A stretch of DNA of 56,473 bases from Bacteroidaceae bacterium (GTDB lineage Bacteria; Bacteroidota; Bacteroidia; Bacteroidales; Bacteroidaceae): positions 1 to 56,473 of the forward strand of contig JAFXTO010000008.1 in assembly GCA_017535725.1 (NCBI GenBank), in the 5' to 3' direction. Below, one piece after another: positions 7,965-16,907 of the stretch; positions within the stretch are counted from its first letter, which is position 1, and each line of letters begins with the position of its first letter. The position numbers and the translations under genes were made by a program. The notes under the pieces are model-generated. The model saw only the letters and a list, made by a program, of their open reading frames with translations, searched no databases and was not told the origin of the DNA.

Positions 7965-9266
7965 CTAAGAAGCGGAGTAGAAACGCGTGAAGGCCAAGAT
8001 GGTGTACAATTGGTCTGCCACGCTGCCCGTCTCGCGGCAGCTATGCATGGCCAGGATGGGATTTCCCATATCCACTCCCCGCAGAGGAAGTGATGACGTA
8101 AGGATGTTGCCAAGGGTACTGCCGCCTGCGATGTCGCTGTGGTTGACAAACTGCTGGCAGGGTACGCCAGCTTCGCGACAGATTTCGGCGAAGACAGCAG
8201 CCGAGGAGGCATCGCTGGCATATTTCTGCGCTGCATTGAGCTTGACGACAGGGCCACCGCCCAGGACGGGGTGGTTCGTGAGGTCGTACATCTCGCTGTA
8301 GTTGGGGTGCCAGGCGTGGGCGTTGTCGGCAGAGACCATGAAGGCGCGCTCCACCGCCTGATAAAACGCTTCCACCGTGCCACTCTGTGCGAAAGCGAGG
8401 CGCTGCAGCATCGAAGAAAGGAACGGACTGCCTGCGCCCTGCTTCGTCTGGGAACCTGTCTCCTCGTTGTCGAAGATAGCAAGAACTTTGGTGACATCGC
8501 CTGCGGGCGAACCCAACAGGGCCTCCAAGCCTGCATGACACATCGAAAGGTCGTCCAACCTGCCCGACGAGATGAACTCGTTGTGCAGACCAAAGGTGCA
8601 GGCAGGCGAGGCATCAGCCAGATAGAGGTCGAAATCCAGGATGTCCGTGAGTGCCGTAGGCTGCTCGCGGCTCAGTTCCTCACAGATGAGGTTGATGAGC
8701 TGGTTGCCGCACTCCAGTTCATTCGTCAGGATTCCCAGCAGCGGAAGCATATCCTTCTGCTTGCTGAGCTTCACGCCGTCGTTGACCTGACGGTTGAAGT
8801 GGATGGCCAAGTTACTGATTTGCAGCAGTGGCCTACGGATATGCAGCAATCTCGTCTGTGGATGCAAGGCATCCTCACCGCGTACGATGACCCGTCCGGC
8901 CAGCGTCAGTGGACGGTCGAACCAAGTGGACATGATGGGTCCGCCGTAAACCTCCGTGTTCAACTTGATGATGCCGCCCTCGCAGGTTATCTCCGCGTTA
9001 GGCTTGATGCGGAAGGTGGGCGAATCGCAATGGGCACAGATGATATGGAATCCCACGTCGGCCAAAGGCTTGCGACCGATTTCAAAAGCGTAGACGGACG
9101 AATCGTTCTTCGTCACGAACAGACGGTCACCCGCTGCCACCTCACCTATCGGCTCGCAGGGATTCAGACGACGGTAGCCTGCCTGCTCCAGTTCTTTCAC
9201 AATATTGCTCACCGCGAGGAAGTTCACGGGTGAGGAGTCCAGAAAATGCAATAAACGTTGTATCAT
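7965..9266 (-). CDS. apeB: M18-family metallo-aminopeptidase (aspartyl aminopeptidase type)
   Basis: Cytoplasmic protein of 433 residues, the normal length for M18. Metal-site motifs are all present: IICAHCDSPTF (His), SGRLDDLSM (Asp), FDNEETGSQT (Glu-Glu), SADNAHAWHPN (Asp) and a His close to the C-terminus (LAMHSCRE). GGVDMGNPIL-type sequence near the end fits the family. It removes acidic or neutral N-terminal residues from peptides. Starts at ATG 24 nt from a TATCTTTG box; single gene. The symbol follows the bacterial family name. Confidence 0.92.
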   Translation of the reverse strand: MIQRLLHFLDSSPVNFLAVSNIVKELEQAGYRRLNPCEPIGEVAAGDRLFVTKNDSSVYAFEIGRKPLADVGFHIICAHCDSPTFRIKPNAEITCEGGIIKLNTEVYGGPIMSTWFDRPLTLAGRVIVRGEDALHPQTRLLHIRRPLLQISNLAIHFNRQVNDGVKLSKQKDMLPLLGILTNELECGNQLINLICEELSREQPTALTDILDFDLYLADASPACTFGLHNEFISSGRLDDLSMCHAGLEALLGSPAGDVTKVLAIFDNEETGSQTKQGAGSPFLSSMLQRLAFAQSGTVEAFYQAVERAFMVSADNAHAWHPNYSEMYDLTNHPVLGGGPVVKLNAAQKYASDASSAAVFAEICREAGVPCQQFVNHSDIAGGSTLGNILTSSLPLRGVDMGNPILAMHSCRETGSVADQLYTILAFTRFYSAS

Positions 9267-9289
9267 AGGAAAAAACTTGTTTGACGCCG

Positions 9290-9297
9290 CAAAGATA
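9290..9297 (-). promoter_or_regulatory. -7 box for the M18 peptidase gene
   Basis: Minus-strand TATCTTTG, 24 nt before the start codon. Confidence 0.5.
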
Positions 9298-9399
9298 CCT
9301 AAAATATGGCATATTCCATTCGGCTTGCCTCTTTTTTTGTGCCAAAGCAGCTTGACATAGCAAAAAACGCCCCCATGAGACGGGCTTAGTAACGGTTAC

Positions 9400-10413
9400 T
9401 CAGCCGTTGACTTTGTTTTTCAGGATGACCCAAATGACGACGGGAGCCCCAAGGACAGGGGTGATGACGTTAATGGGGATGAGGCTGTCGGTGGGCAGCG
9501 TGGAGAGGAGGTTGCACAGGAGGGTCAGACAAGCTCCCGTCAACAACGTAGCAGGCAGCAACGTGCGGTGATCCGCCGTGCCCAAGAGCAGGCGGGCTAT
9601 GTGCGGAACGGCAAGGCCCACGAAGGCGATGGGGCCACAGAAAGCGGTGCTGGTGGCGGTGAGCAACCCAGTACAACAGAGTAATAAGGTGCGGATGCGC
9701 CGCACGTTGACGCCCAGGTTGGCGGCGTAGTTCTCGCCCAAGAGCAGGGCGTTCAGCGGCTTGATTAGCAACAGGGCACAGACGATGCCCGCGCCCATCG
9801 TGGCCGCGAAGGCAGGCAGACGGTCGACGGTGACATTAGAAAAGGTGCCTAACCCCCAGACCATGAGTGAACGCACGCCCTCCTCCGTGGCACCGTAGTT
9901 CAGCAACGAGATGAAGGAGGAGGTGAGGTAGCCTATCATCACGCCCGCAATGAGCAGCATGGTGTTCGAGCGCAGCAGGTGGGAGAAGGCAATGAGCACC
10001 AGCATCACTAACCACGCCCCTAACATCGCAGCCACAATCACGAGCATGAAACCTGTGAGCGAGAAGGCACCGGCCATAAACGTACCGCCCAGCAGCAACA
10101 TGGCTATCGCCACACCCAGATTAGCGCCTCCGTCAATACCCAGAATACTGGGACCTGCCAGGGGATTGCGGAACACGGTCTGCAACAACAGACCGGACGC
10201 CGCCAGTCCTGCGCCAGAGAAGACAGCAGTGATGGCCTGCGGGATGCGATTCTCGAAGAGGATGTAGCCCCAGGAAGGACGCTCTGCCACCTCTCCCAGC
10301 AGGATATCCGTAACGGCACGGGCGGGTATGTGAACAGCGCCGAAATAGAGGTTGGCGCTAAAGAGCGCCAGCAAAACCACGGCAAGGACCACTAAACTGA
10401 TATAACTCTTCAT
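9400..10413 (-). CDS. FecCD/BtuC-family ABC permease
   Basis: Protein of 337 residues with about nine or ten hydrophobic helices. Family motifs: FENRIPQAITAVFSGAGLAASGLLLQTVFRNPLAGPSILGIDGGANLG, FCGPIAFVGLAVPHIARLL (contact loop for the ATPase) and LPTDSLIPINVITPVLGAPVVIWVIL. Permeases of this family move cobalamin, haem or siderophores across the inner membrane. It is the last gene of the operon starting at 17.9 kb, 40 nt behind the binding-protein gene. The neighbours (BtuG-like and receptor genes) point to cobalamin. No ATPase gene follows; it must be elsewhere. Confidence 0.88.
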   Translation of the reverse strand: MKSYISLVVLAVVLLALFSANLYFGAVHIPARAVTDILLGEVAERPSWGYILFENRIPQAITAVFSGAGLAASGLLLQTVFRNPLAGPSILGIDGGANLGVAIAMLLLGGTFMAGAFSLTGFMLVIVAAMLGAWLVMLVLIAFSHLLRSNTMLLIAGVMIGYLTSSFISLLNYGATEEGVRSLMVWGLGTFSNVTVDRLPAFAATMGAGIVCALLLIKPLNALLLGENYAANLGVNVRRIRTLLLCCTGLLTATSTAFCGPIAFVGLAVPHIARLLLGTADHRTLLPATLLTGACLTLLCNLLSTLPTDSLIPINVITPVLGAPVVIWVILKNKVNG

Positions 10414-10453
10414 AGGAACTCTAAACTAATTTTCAACGTTTCAACTTTTCAAC

Positions 10454-11653
10454 TCAATCCTGCTCTCCCAGCGGCTTATAATACACCGTCTGCTGGCCGG
10501 GCAGTAATTCCGGGTGCAAGAGGATGATGAAGTCGCGGAGAAGGCGGTCTGGGTGAAACGGGGTCTCCTCGTAGAAGTGGTTGTGCGCCAAGTCACAACC
10601 GTAGATATGGCGCTGCTGGAAGGCTCGGAAGCGGGTGTAGGGCTGGTAGTCGCGCGCCAACTGGCTGTAGGTCAGCGGCTGCTGACTGTTGTATTTCACC
10701 AACCACAGGTCGGCATCCTGCGCCTCATCCAACACGGTTTCGAAGGAGAGGGCAGTGCTGCCGCTACCCTTACGGTTGCGGAAGAGGTAGTCGGCACCCG
10801 CATCGGCAAACATTTTTCCCATGGTACTCTGTCCGCAGGGGACGAACCACTGGCCACCGTAGAGCAACTCGGAAAGCAGGCGGGGACGGGTGGTGGCGGC
10901 TGTGGCACGCTGCTTCAGCTCCAGATAGTTCTGTTCCACGGCACGAAAGATGCTGTCGGCCCGCTCCTTAACGCCAAAGAGCTCGGCGTAGAAGCGAATC
11001 CACTCAGCACGTGCCAGCGGCGAGGATTCCATGTATTCCGCACATTCGATGATGGGAATCCCCAGTCGCTCCACGCGCCCATAGCCGCCGCTGTGCTCGA
11101 AGGGAGTGAGCAGCAACACATCGGGCGCCACATCCATGATGCGTTCGACGTTGGGATTCATGCCATTTCCGAAGTCGGCGATGCGTCCGGCGGCCAAGCC
11201 CTCTGCGACCGCAGGCAAATCGATATACTCCTTCTCACAGACACCGCTGATGGCGGAGGCCACGCCCAGCTCGTCGAGCAGGCCGCAGTGGACAGCGGTG
11301 GCAACGCCTGCGGAGCGGACAGGAACATGAATGACAGACACATTACCTTCCGCAAGGGAGGGGAGGGCTTGCATGAACGCCTCATCACTCATGCTGGAGG
11401 ATGACTCACCCTCACGGGAGGGGGCGAGTCTTAGGATATATTGATGGAGCACCGCAGTTGTGTCCCAAGGATTGCGCAGCGTCCAGATGCTGTAGCCGTC
11501 GCCTCGCTCGCAGGAGAGGTGGGTGGCGTAGCTCAGGGGGACGGGGGAGAGGTCAGAGGTCGCCGCCCGTCTCTCGCCGCAGGAGAGGAGGAGAAGGCAG
11601 GAGAGGAGGACGAAGGCTGCAACTGAAAAGGCAGAACGGGTGATGGTATTCAT
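10454..11653 (-). CDS. Periplasmic substrate-binding lipoprotein (BtuF/FecB type)
   Basis: Protein of 399 residues, signal peptide with lipobox LLLLSCGERR. Type III binding-protein fold: VSVIHVPVRSAGVATAVHCGLLDELG at the start of lobe one, NPNVERIMDVAPDVLLLTPFEHSGGYGRVERLGIPIIEC, a long linking helix (RFYAELFGVKERADSIFRAVEQNYLELKQR), then lobe two. Only 6 nt separate it from the receptor gene upstream. A segment about residues 85-110 (LAPSREGESSS and LPSLAEGN) looks like a palindrome-derived insert. It would deliver the vitamin or chelate from the receptor to the permease at 9400. Confidence 0.87.
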   Translation of the reverse strand: MNTITRSAFSVAAFVLLSCLLLLSCGERRAATSDLSPVPLSYATHLSCERGDGYSIWTLRNPWDTTAVLHQYILRLAPSREGESSSSMSDEAFMQALPSLAEGNVSVIHVPVRSAGVATAVHCGLLDELGVASAISGVCEKEYIDLPAVAEGLAAGRIADFGNGMNPNVERIMDVAPDVLLLTPFEHSGGYGRVERLGIPIIECAEYMESSPLARAEWIRFYAELFGVKERADSIFRAVEQNYLELKQRATAATTRPRLLSELLYGGQWFVPCGQSTMGKMFADAGADYLFRNRKGSGSTALSFETVLDEAQDADLWLVKYNSQQPLTYSQLARDYQPYTRFRAFQQRHIYGCDLAHNHFYEETPFHPDRLLRDFIILLHPELLPGQQTVYYKPLGEQD

Positions 11654-11659
11654 TTCTTG

Positions 11660-14236
11660 TTAGTATTTTATGTCTAAGAACACCTCGAAGTGGCGCCCGG
11701 CCATTGGACGGGAGAGGACGGTGACGTACTCGGAGCCAAGGAGGTTGAAGACGACGGCCTTGAGAGAGACCTGCAGACGGCGGAAGCGGAACAGTTTTTC
11801 TGCTGTGAGGTCGCTCATGTAGTAAGGCTTCAGACGTCCTGTGATGTAGCCGACTTCGTTGCTGGTCGTGGTGAAACGCTCGCTGTAGGAGTACCACTGA
11901 TAGAGGAGCGCCCACGTGCGCCATTGCAGGCGGGCAGAGAGGTTGACGGAGTGCAACGGGACGTAGACGAGTTGCTTGCCGTAGGAGGCATCGGCGGCGT
12001 CGAGGTCTTCGCTACGATTGAGGGAGGGGGTGTAGGCGTAGTTGCCAGCGAGGGTGAAACGCCAGTCGTGGGGCAGGCAGAGCTCTGCGTTGAGGGTGAG
12101 TTCAGTGCCGTAGTTGTGTACTTTCTTCAGGTTAGAGGGTTGCCAGTAGCCTTTGGCGTTAGGCGTCCAGAGGATCCAGTCGGTGATATAGGAGTCAAAA
12201 GCCGAGAGGTTGGCGGTCAGGGTCAGGCCGTTCTGCTGGCGGGGGGGCGGGGAATATTGGAGGGTGGCTGAATCTTGCGGGGCGGTGGTGGAATCTTGTG
12301 GGGTGGTGGAATCTTGTGGAGTGGTTGAAGATTGGGAGGTGGTGGAACGGAAGGGAAGTCGGATCTTGGCTTCCAGACCGCCGTCGTAGGAAAAGCCCCG
12401 TTCTGGGCGCAGGTCGCGGTTGCCGCCAGGCTTGAAGTAGAGATCGTCCATTGTCGGATAGCGGTAGTTGCGGGCGATGGAGGCTTTGAGGTAGAGGGCG
12501 GTGGAGGGGCCTTCGCCTGCAGAGGGCGACAACAGGGTGTACTCGCCGAAGAGGGCGGGAATCAGGGGCACGAGGTCGCGGCCGTAGAGTTCCTCGCGGA
12601 GTAGGGCGGAAAGGGTGAGGCGGGGGGTGGGGCGGTACTTGGCCGAGAGGCTGAGAGCAGTCTCTATGCGGCCTTCGTTGTAGTTGTCGCCGATGTGGAA
12701 GGGGCTCTGGTCACGGCTGCGGACGTGGTTGTAGGTCAGACCGAGGAGGGCACTGAGGAGCCAGGAGGGGGCGGGGGAGTAGTCGGCGCAGGCCTGGAGG
12801 CTGGCCTGATGGGAGAAGGAATGGGAGTCGGTGATGGTGGTGAAGACGGCGGACGAACCGCCGTCAACAGAGCTCTGCGAAGGGGAGGAAGAAGGGGAAA
12901 GGGAGGAGGAGGACCGGGAAGAAAGGGAAGGGGAGGAAGAGGGGGAAAGGGAAGAGGAGGACCGGGAAGAAAGGGAAGGGGAGGAAGAGGGGGAAAGGAA
13001 GGAGGAGGACCGGGAAGAAAGGGAAGGGGAGGAGGAGGTGGAAAGGGAAGAGGAGGACCGGGAAGAAAGGGAAGAGGAGGAAGAGGGGAAATGGGAAGAG
13101 GAGGACCGGGAAGAAAGGGAAGGGAAGGAAGAGGGGGAATGGGAAGAGGAGGACCGGGAAGAAAGGGAAGGGAAGGAAGAGGGGGAAGAGGTGGAAAGGG
13201 AAGGGGAGGAAAGGGAAGAGGGGGAAGGAGAGGAGGAAAGGGAGGAGGAGGTGCGGGAGCGGGTGGAGTAATCGTAGGCGAGGGACTGGAAGGTATAGCC
13301 AGCGTGAGCTTTAAGGGAGGCGGAGGGGCCTAAGGGCTGCTGCCAGGAGACGACGCTGCGCACAGCATCCTGCAGCTGTTCGTTGCGGAAATCACGGTCG
13401 TCGCGATAGTCCACGCTCAGGAAAGGGAGGCCACGGAGGCTATGGGTGTACCACACGGCAGCGGTGGCCAGGGCACCAGACACTCCCGCAGGCTTATAGG
13501 AAAACTCCTGGAGGGCGTGGAAGTCATGGAAATAGCCGCTGCGATTCTGTTCCGTGGGGTGGTAAGAGCGAACAATGGCACCGTCAGCGTCGCGTTCGTC
13601 CACCTTCTTGTCGTAGTTCGTGTAGTGGAAGTTGTTGTTGCTGGTGGCATACACCACGCGGGTGCTACTGCTCCAGCGTTTGCCGCCGTAGGTGAGACGC
13701 AGGAACTGGTCGTAGGTGTCGTAGGAGCCGATGCCCTGGATGTATTGCACGCCCAGCCCCGGCTGGCGCACGGGCTGGGTGTTGAGCTGTACGGCTCCCC
13801 CCAGTCCGCCCCCCAAGAGCAGCAACGACGAAGCTCCGTGGAAGAGGGTGGCCTCATCGACGAAGTAGGCGGGGATGGTGCTGAAATCCACAGTCCCTAA
13901 CATAGGCGAATTGATTTTCAGACCGTTCCAGAGCACCTGCGTGTGACTGGGTGAGGTACCACGAAACTCAGCCGTTGATTCCGTGGCGCGGCCATAACTC
14001 TTGATGAACAGCGGGGAGTGCTGCGTGAGGATATCAGACATTGATAGGGCGACGTTCTGATGCAGCACGGCAGTATCCAGCTTGGTTTGTTGCACTCCCG
14101 CCTCGCTGAGACGTCGCAGGGCTGTTACGCGCACCTCATTCAGGGTGCTATCAGCGGCAGACCCTCTCTCCTGCCCCAACCTTGCTGGGAGGGGAATACA
14201 TAGTATTGCATACAGAAGAGGGATCAAAAGATTCAT
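11660..14236 (-). CDS. TonB-dependent receptor, BtuB-like, with a Ser-rich loop
   Basis: Protein of 858 residues. A short signal peptide (MNLLIPLLYAILCIPLPA) is followed by a plug domain (VRVTALRR, LSMSDILTQHSPLFIKSYG, TAEFRGTSPSHTQVLWNGLKINSPMLG, GGGLGGAVQLNT). The rest is a 22-strand type barrel ending in LDIKY. The C-terminal part has the usual aromatic strand pattern (FEVFLDIKY). Between two barrel strands, about residues 335-460, sits a low-complexity insert of 16-residue units rich in Ser. Ordered in an operon with BtuG-like and binding-protein genes, so cobalamin import is the best inference. The PLPARLGQERGS stretch looks palindrome-derived. Confidence 0.87.
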   Translation of the reverse strand: MNLLIPLLYAILCIPLPARLGQERGSAADSTLNEVRVTALRRLSEAGVQQTKLDTAVLHQNVALSMSDILTQHSPLFIKSYGRATESTAEFRGTSPSHTQVLWNGLKINSPMLGTVDFSTIPAYFVDEATLFHGASSLLLLGGGLGGAVQLNTQPVRQPGLGVQYIQGIGSYDTYDQFLRLTYGGKRWSSSTRVVYATSNNNFHYTNYDKKVDERDADGAIVRSYHPTEQNRSGYFHDFHALQEFSYKPAGVSGALATAAVWYTHSLRGLPFLSVDYRDDRDFRNEQLQDAVRSVVSWQQPLGPSASLKAHAGYTFQSLAYDYSTRSRTSSSLSSSPSPSSLSSPSLSTSSPSSFPSLSSRSSSSHSPSSFPSLSSRSSSSHFPSSSSSLSSRSSSSLSTSSSPSLSSRSSSFLSPSSSPSLSSRSSSSLSPSSSPSLSSRSSSSLSPSSSPSQSSVDGGSSAVFTTITDSHSFSHQASLQACADYSPAPSWLLSALLGLTYNHVRSRDQSPFHIGDNYNEGRIETALSLSAKYRPTPRLTLSALLREELYGRDLVPLIPALFGEYTLLSPSAGEGPSTALYLKASIARNYRYPTMDDLYFKPGGNRDLRPERGFSYDGGLEAKIRLPFRSTTSQSSTTPQDSTTPQDSTTAPQDSATLQYSPPPRQQNGLTLTANLSAFDSYITDWILWTPNAKGYWQPSNLKKVHNYGTELTLNAELCLPHDWRFTLAGNYAYTPSLNRSEDLDAADASYGKQLVYVPLHSVNLSARLQWRTWALLYQWYSYSERFTTTSNEVGYITGRLKPYYMSDLTAEKLFRFRRLQVSLKAVVFNLLGSEYVTVLSRPMAGRHFEVFLDIKY
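12870..13258. repeat. 48-bp tandem repeat; purine/pyrimidine-skewed tract in the receptor gene
   Basis: About 390 bp in which the plus strand is nearly all G and A. The unit is 48 bp, about six and a half copies, coding on the minus strand for SSPSLSSRSSSSLSPS and variants. It falls where an extracellular loop of the barrel is expected. Such one-sided purine tracts can form triplex DNA and are prone to copy-number change, which here would change loop length in 16-residue steps. Confidence 0.88.
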
Positions 14237-14250
14237 GCCAAGTCAGGTCG

Positions 14251-15789
14251 CTACTTCCCGCCCGTTTCACAATGATAATCGCTGATATAATAAATCTCCG
14301 TGCTGATGTCACCCAAGTTGGGCGTACTTCCAATTTGTGCGGTCTGAATACGGATGAAGTCAATGTATTCGAGGTTGGCGGGCTGTCCGTCCCACGTGCG
14401 GGCATTGGCGAGCCGGAAATAATTCATCTTGCCGGCGGGACCATCGATGAAATCGCTACCCAGGTTATCCACGTAGCCCCAGTCGTATGGAGGAATGGAC
14501 GAGACACCATTTCCGTAGGTACTGCGGTCAGCCAGTCGCGCTCCATAGTAGGTGTGTTCCGTGCCCTCTATCCACGGTTGCCAGTAGTAGTCGTGCGGGT
14601 TCCAGTAGCTCATGTAAGGCACGTAACCGGTGTTGCCTAAGCAGTCGCGCCAAGCGGTGGCGGACTTGCGCGCCTCGGGGCGATAGTAGGTGATGGCGTA
14701 CTCCGCGAGGTGACGCTCCGTGCCATACTCCGAGCCAGCAAGCTCAAACCATTGGTCGTTGGGCAGTCCGTCGCCGTTGTCGTCTTGACTCACCCAGATG
14801 ATTCCCGGCTCGGACTGGTAGTCGTAGGGATTGCCCTTGATACAGAGGTCGTAGTCTCCGCTGGAGTTGCGCACGCTATGGTCGAAACCAGCGATGAGGT
14901 AGCCACCCTGTGAGCCCAGACTCACAGACCAGCGGCGCTGGAAATGGGCTAGCACACTGTCACAGGCCTGTTCGTGGGTGCAATTTTCCGGGTAAGAGTC
15001 GCCGACGATGATGTAGCCATTGACCTGATGGCCAGGGGCAGGCTGGAAGGCGTAAACCTGATTGACCAAGGCCTTCCCCTCGAACGGACGCCGATAGGTG
15101 CCCTCGGGCGGACACACATTTAGGAGAAAACGCTGTTCCACCTGTGTGTCTGCATCTACGAGCCTGAGGGTTAAGTGATGTACGCCCACTTGTTCAGCTT
15201 TGAAAACAAAGGCATATTCGTCCGCAAGCCCAGCAGCTGGCTCGCCGTCAATCGTCCAGATGGCTTCGGGCGACGTTGTGTTGCCAAAGAGGAAGGCTTT
15301 CACCTTGATGGTGCGACCTTGGACGATATTGGTTTCCGTCCAGGGAACACGTAGGCAAAGGCCCTCAATCGGTGGCAGTTCTGGCAGTTCGGTGACCTCT
15401 TTCTCGATGACCGTGATCTTCACCTCGTCCTCTGCACTGCCGTAGCGGTTGGTGACCCGCAACTGGATGAAGTATTCTCCAGCGGCGGACGAGACAAAAG
15501 AATAGTGAGACTCGGTGCTGACCACCGCCCCGTCCCTCGTCCAGAGGTAGGTTGAGGTGCTATCCGTTCCTGTGAGGATAGGTACCAAGGTCAGCGTCTC
15601 GTCCGTATAGATGCGGAATCGTGCCGAGGGTTCGTCCCAGGCAATGGTGGGCGCGACACCCTGTGAGTCCTCCACCTCCTGCTCGGGCAAGGTGGGACTG
15701 CTGGGAGTCTCCTCGGAGCAGGCTGCGAGGAGGAATGCACCGACCACGAGAGCTTGCAAAGGCTGGAGTAAGATGAGTCGTCTTTTCAT
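14251..15789 (-). CDS. Surface lipoprotein with PKD-like domains
   Basis: Protein of 512 residues with lipobox LLAACSEE. Residues 45-130 (TLVPILTGTDSTSTYLWTRDGAVVSTE and AAGEYFIQLRVTNRYGSAEDEVKITV) form a PKD/Ig-like domain; a second similar segment follows near residues 150-225. The C-terminal 280 residues have VNGYIIVGDSYPENC, YDLCIKGNPYD, SQDDNGDGLPNDQWFELAGSE and NLEYIDFIRIQT, a carbohydrate-binding-like sheet fold seen in Bacteroidales cell-surface proteins of B12 loci. It overlaps BtuG by ATGA and is 15 nt from the receptor gene, so it probably sits on the receptor complex. Exact ligand unknown. Confidence 0.75.
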   Translation of the reverse strand: MKRRLILLQPLQALVVGAFLLAACSEETPSSPTLPEQEVEDSQGVAPTIAWDEPSARFRIYTDETLTLVPILTGTDSTSTYLWTRDGAVVSTESHYSFVSSAAGEYFIQLRVTNRYGSAEDEVKITVIEKEVTELPELPPIEGLCLRVPWTETNIVQGRTIKVKAFLFGNTTSPEAIWTIDGEPAAGLADEYAFVFKAEQVGVHHLTLRLVDADTQVEQRFLLNVCPPEGTYRRPFEGKALVNQVYAFQPAPGHQVNGYIIVGDSYPENCTHEQACDSVLAHFQRRWSVSLGSQGGYLIAGFDHSVRNSSGDYDLCIKGNPYDYQSEPGIIWVSQDDNGDGLPNDQWFELAGSEYGTERHLAEYAITYYRPEARKSATAWRDCLGNTGYVPYMSYWNPHDYYWQPWIEGTEHTYYGARLADRSTYGNGVSSIPPYDWGYVDNLGSDFIDGPAGKMNYFRLANARTWDGQPANLEYIDFIRIQTAQIGSTPNLGDISTEIYYISDYHCETGGK

Positions 15790-16907
15790 TTGAATGCGAA
15801 CCCATTAGGATTGATACCCACGCGGAACTGGTCTATCAACGTACCGTCTGCTGTATAGCGGCGCACCACCCCCGACTGACTATAGTCCACCGCATCGGCC
15901 ACGTAGAGCTCACCAGTATGCGGGTCAACGCCAATTCCATAGAGCTTGTGGCGCAGGCCGCGTTCGTTGCGCTCAGCAGTAATGAACGGTCGCACGGGCA
16001 GGTGGGCGTCCGTGATAGCCATCTGATAGACATCATTATTAATAAGGTATAGCACGGTTCCATCAGGATTCGTGGCCAGCTGTACGCTGCTCTCGTCGGT
16101 GTCTAGTGCCTGGTCGAGTTCGATGTGGTGTGTGGCGGCGTCGATACGGTAGAGGTGTGGTATGTTGTCGCTGAAGGAGTCCTCGTCTGTGGCGTAGCCT
16201 CCGTCGGTGACGACCCACAGCTTACCCCTTGCGTCGAGCACCATACTCTTGGGTTGCCAGCTGGATAGGAGGATGCTATCTTTCACGACATCGCGCTCAC
16301 TATCCACGACGAGGAGTTTGTTGCTGTAGCTCCAGCAGTTGGTGAAGACCTCACTTCCGTACTGTACCAGCTGCTCCGTGCTGCTGTAGCCGTAGGCATC
16401 GGGTTGCAGGGTGCTGATACTGGCTGTATAGGTCATCCGCTGTGGGTTGAAAATGGTGATGAAGGGAGCGTAGAGGTCTGTCACGTAGGCTTTGGTATCC
16501 GACAGGAAATGGATGTAGCGGGGATTCGACATGTGCTGCGTCTGGCCTGCCGTCAGCTGTCCTCGCACCCGGAACGTTCTGGTGTCGATAGCCCAGATGA
16601 TACCACTATTCTCTACAGCGATGTATGCCGTGGAATCATGCAGGCAGATGCTCTGCCCCGTGTCGCCCAGACGGCGGTCATTGGCGCGGCGGAAGATGGC
16701 GTTCTGCACCTCGCGGGTCTGGGGATTGTAGTAAGACAACGAGGCGTTGCCGGCGTTGAAGTTTCCCTCGCAGAGCACAAAGACACCCTGTTCCGAGGCC
16801 TCGAATTGTTCCTCCTCGGCACCAGAGTCTGAATTAGAGCAAGCTACCAGTAGCACTACGGCTACCAGCAGCTTGCACGTCCAATGTAGTCTACGCGGCA
16901 GGGACAT
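15786..16907 (-). CDS. btuG: BtuG-like surface beta-propeller lipoprotein
   Basis: Protein of 373 residues, lipobox VVLLVACSNSD. The mature protein has GVFVLCEGNFNAGNASLSYYNPQTREVQN, the signature opening of BtuG-type proteins, and repeated propeller blades (GIIWAIDTRTFRVRG, KAYVTDLYAPFITIFNP, KLLVVDSERDVVKDSI, GKLWVVTDGG, GELYVADAVDY). Known for Bacteroides: BtuG is a seven-bladed surface propeller that captures cobalamin at high affinity and caps BtuB. The gene abuts the DUF4465 gene and overlaps the PKD gene by ATGA. Assignment rests on the opening motif and operon context. Confidence 0.82.
   Translation of the reverse strand: MSLPRRLHWTCKLLVAVVLLVACSNSDSGAEEEQFEASEQGVFVLCEGNFNAGNASLSYYNPQTREVQNAIFRRANDRRLGDTGQSICLHDSTAYIAVENSGIIWAIDTRTFRVRGQLTAGQTQHMSNPRYIHFLSDTKAYVTDLYAPFITIFNPQRMTYTASISTLQPDAYGYSSTEQLVQYGSEVFTNCWSYSNKLLVVDSERDVVKDSILLSSWQPKSMVLDARGKLWVVTDGGYATDEDSFSDNIPHLYRIDAATHHIELDQALDTDESSVQLATNPDGTVLYLINNDVYQMAITDAHLPVRPFITAERNERGLRHKLYGIGVDPHTGELYVADAVDYSQSGVVRRYTADGTLIDQFRVGINPNGFAFK

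Noticed and set aside
12695-13333. Rightward Gly/Arg-rich 212-residue frame
   Set aside because: It is the antisense reading of the purine-rich repeat in the receptor gene.
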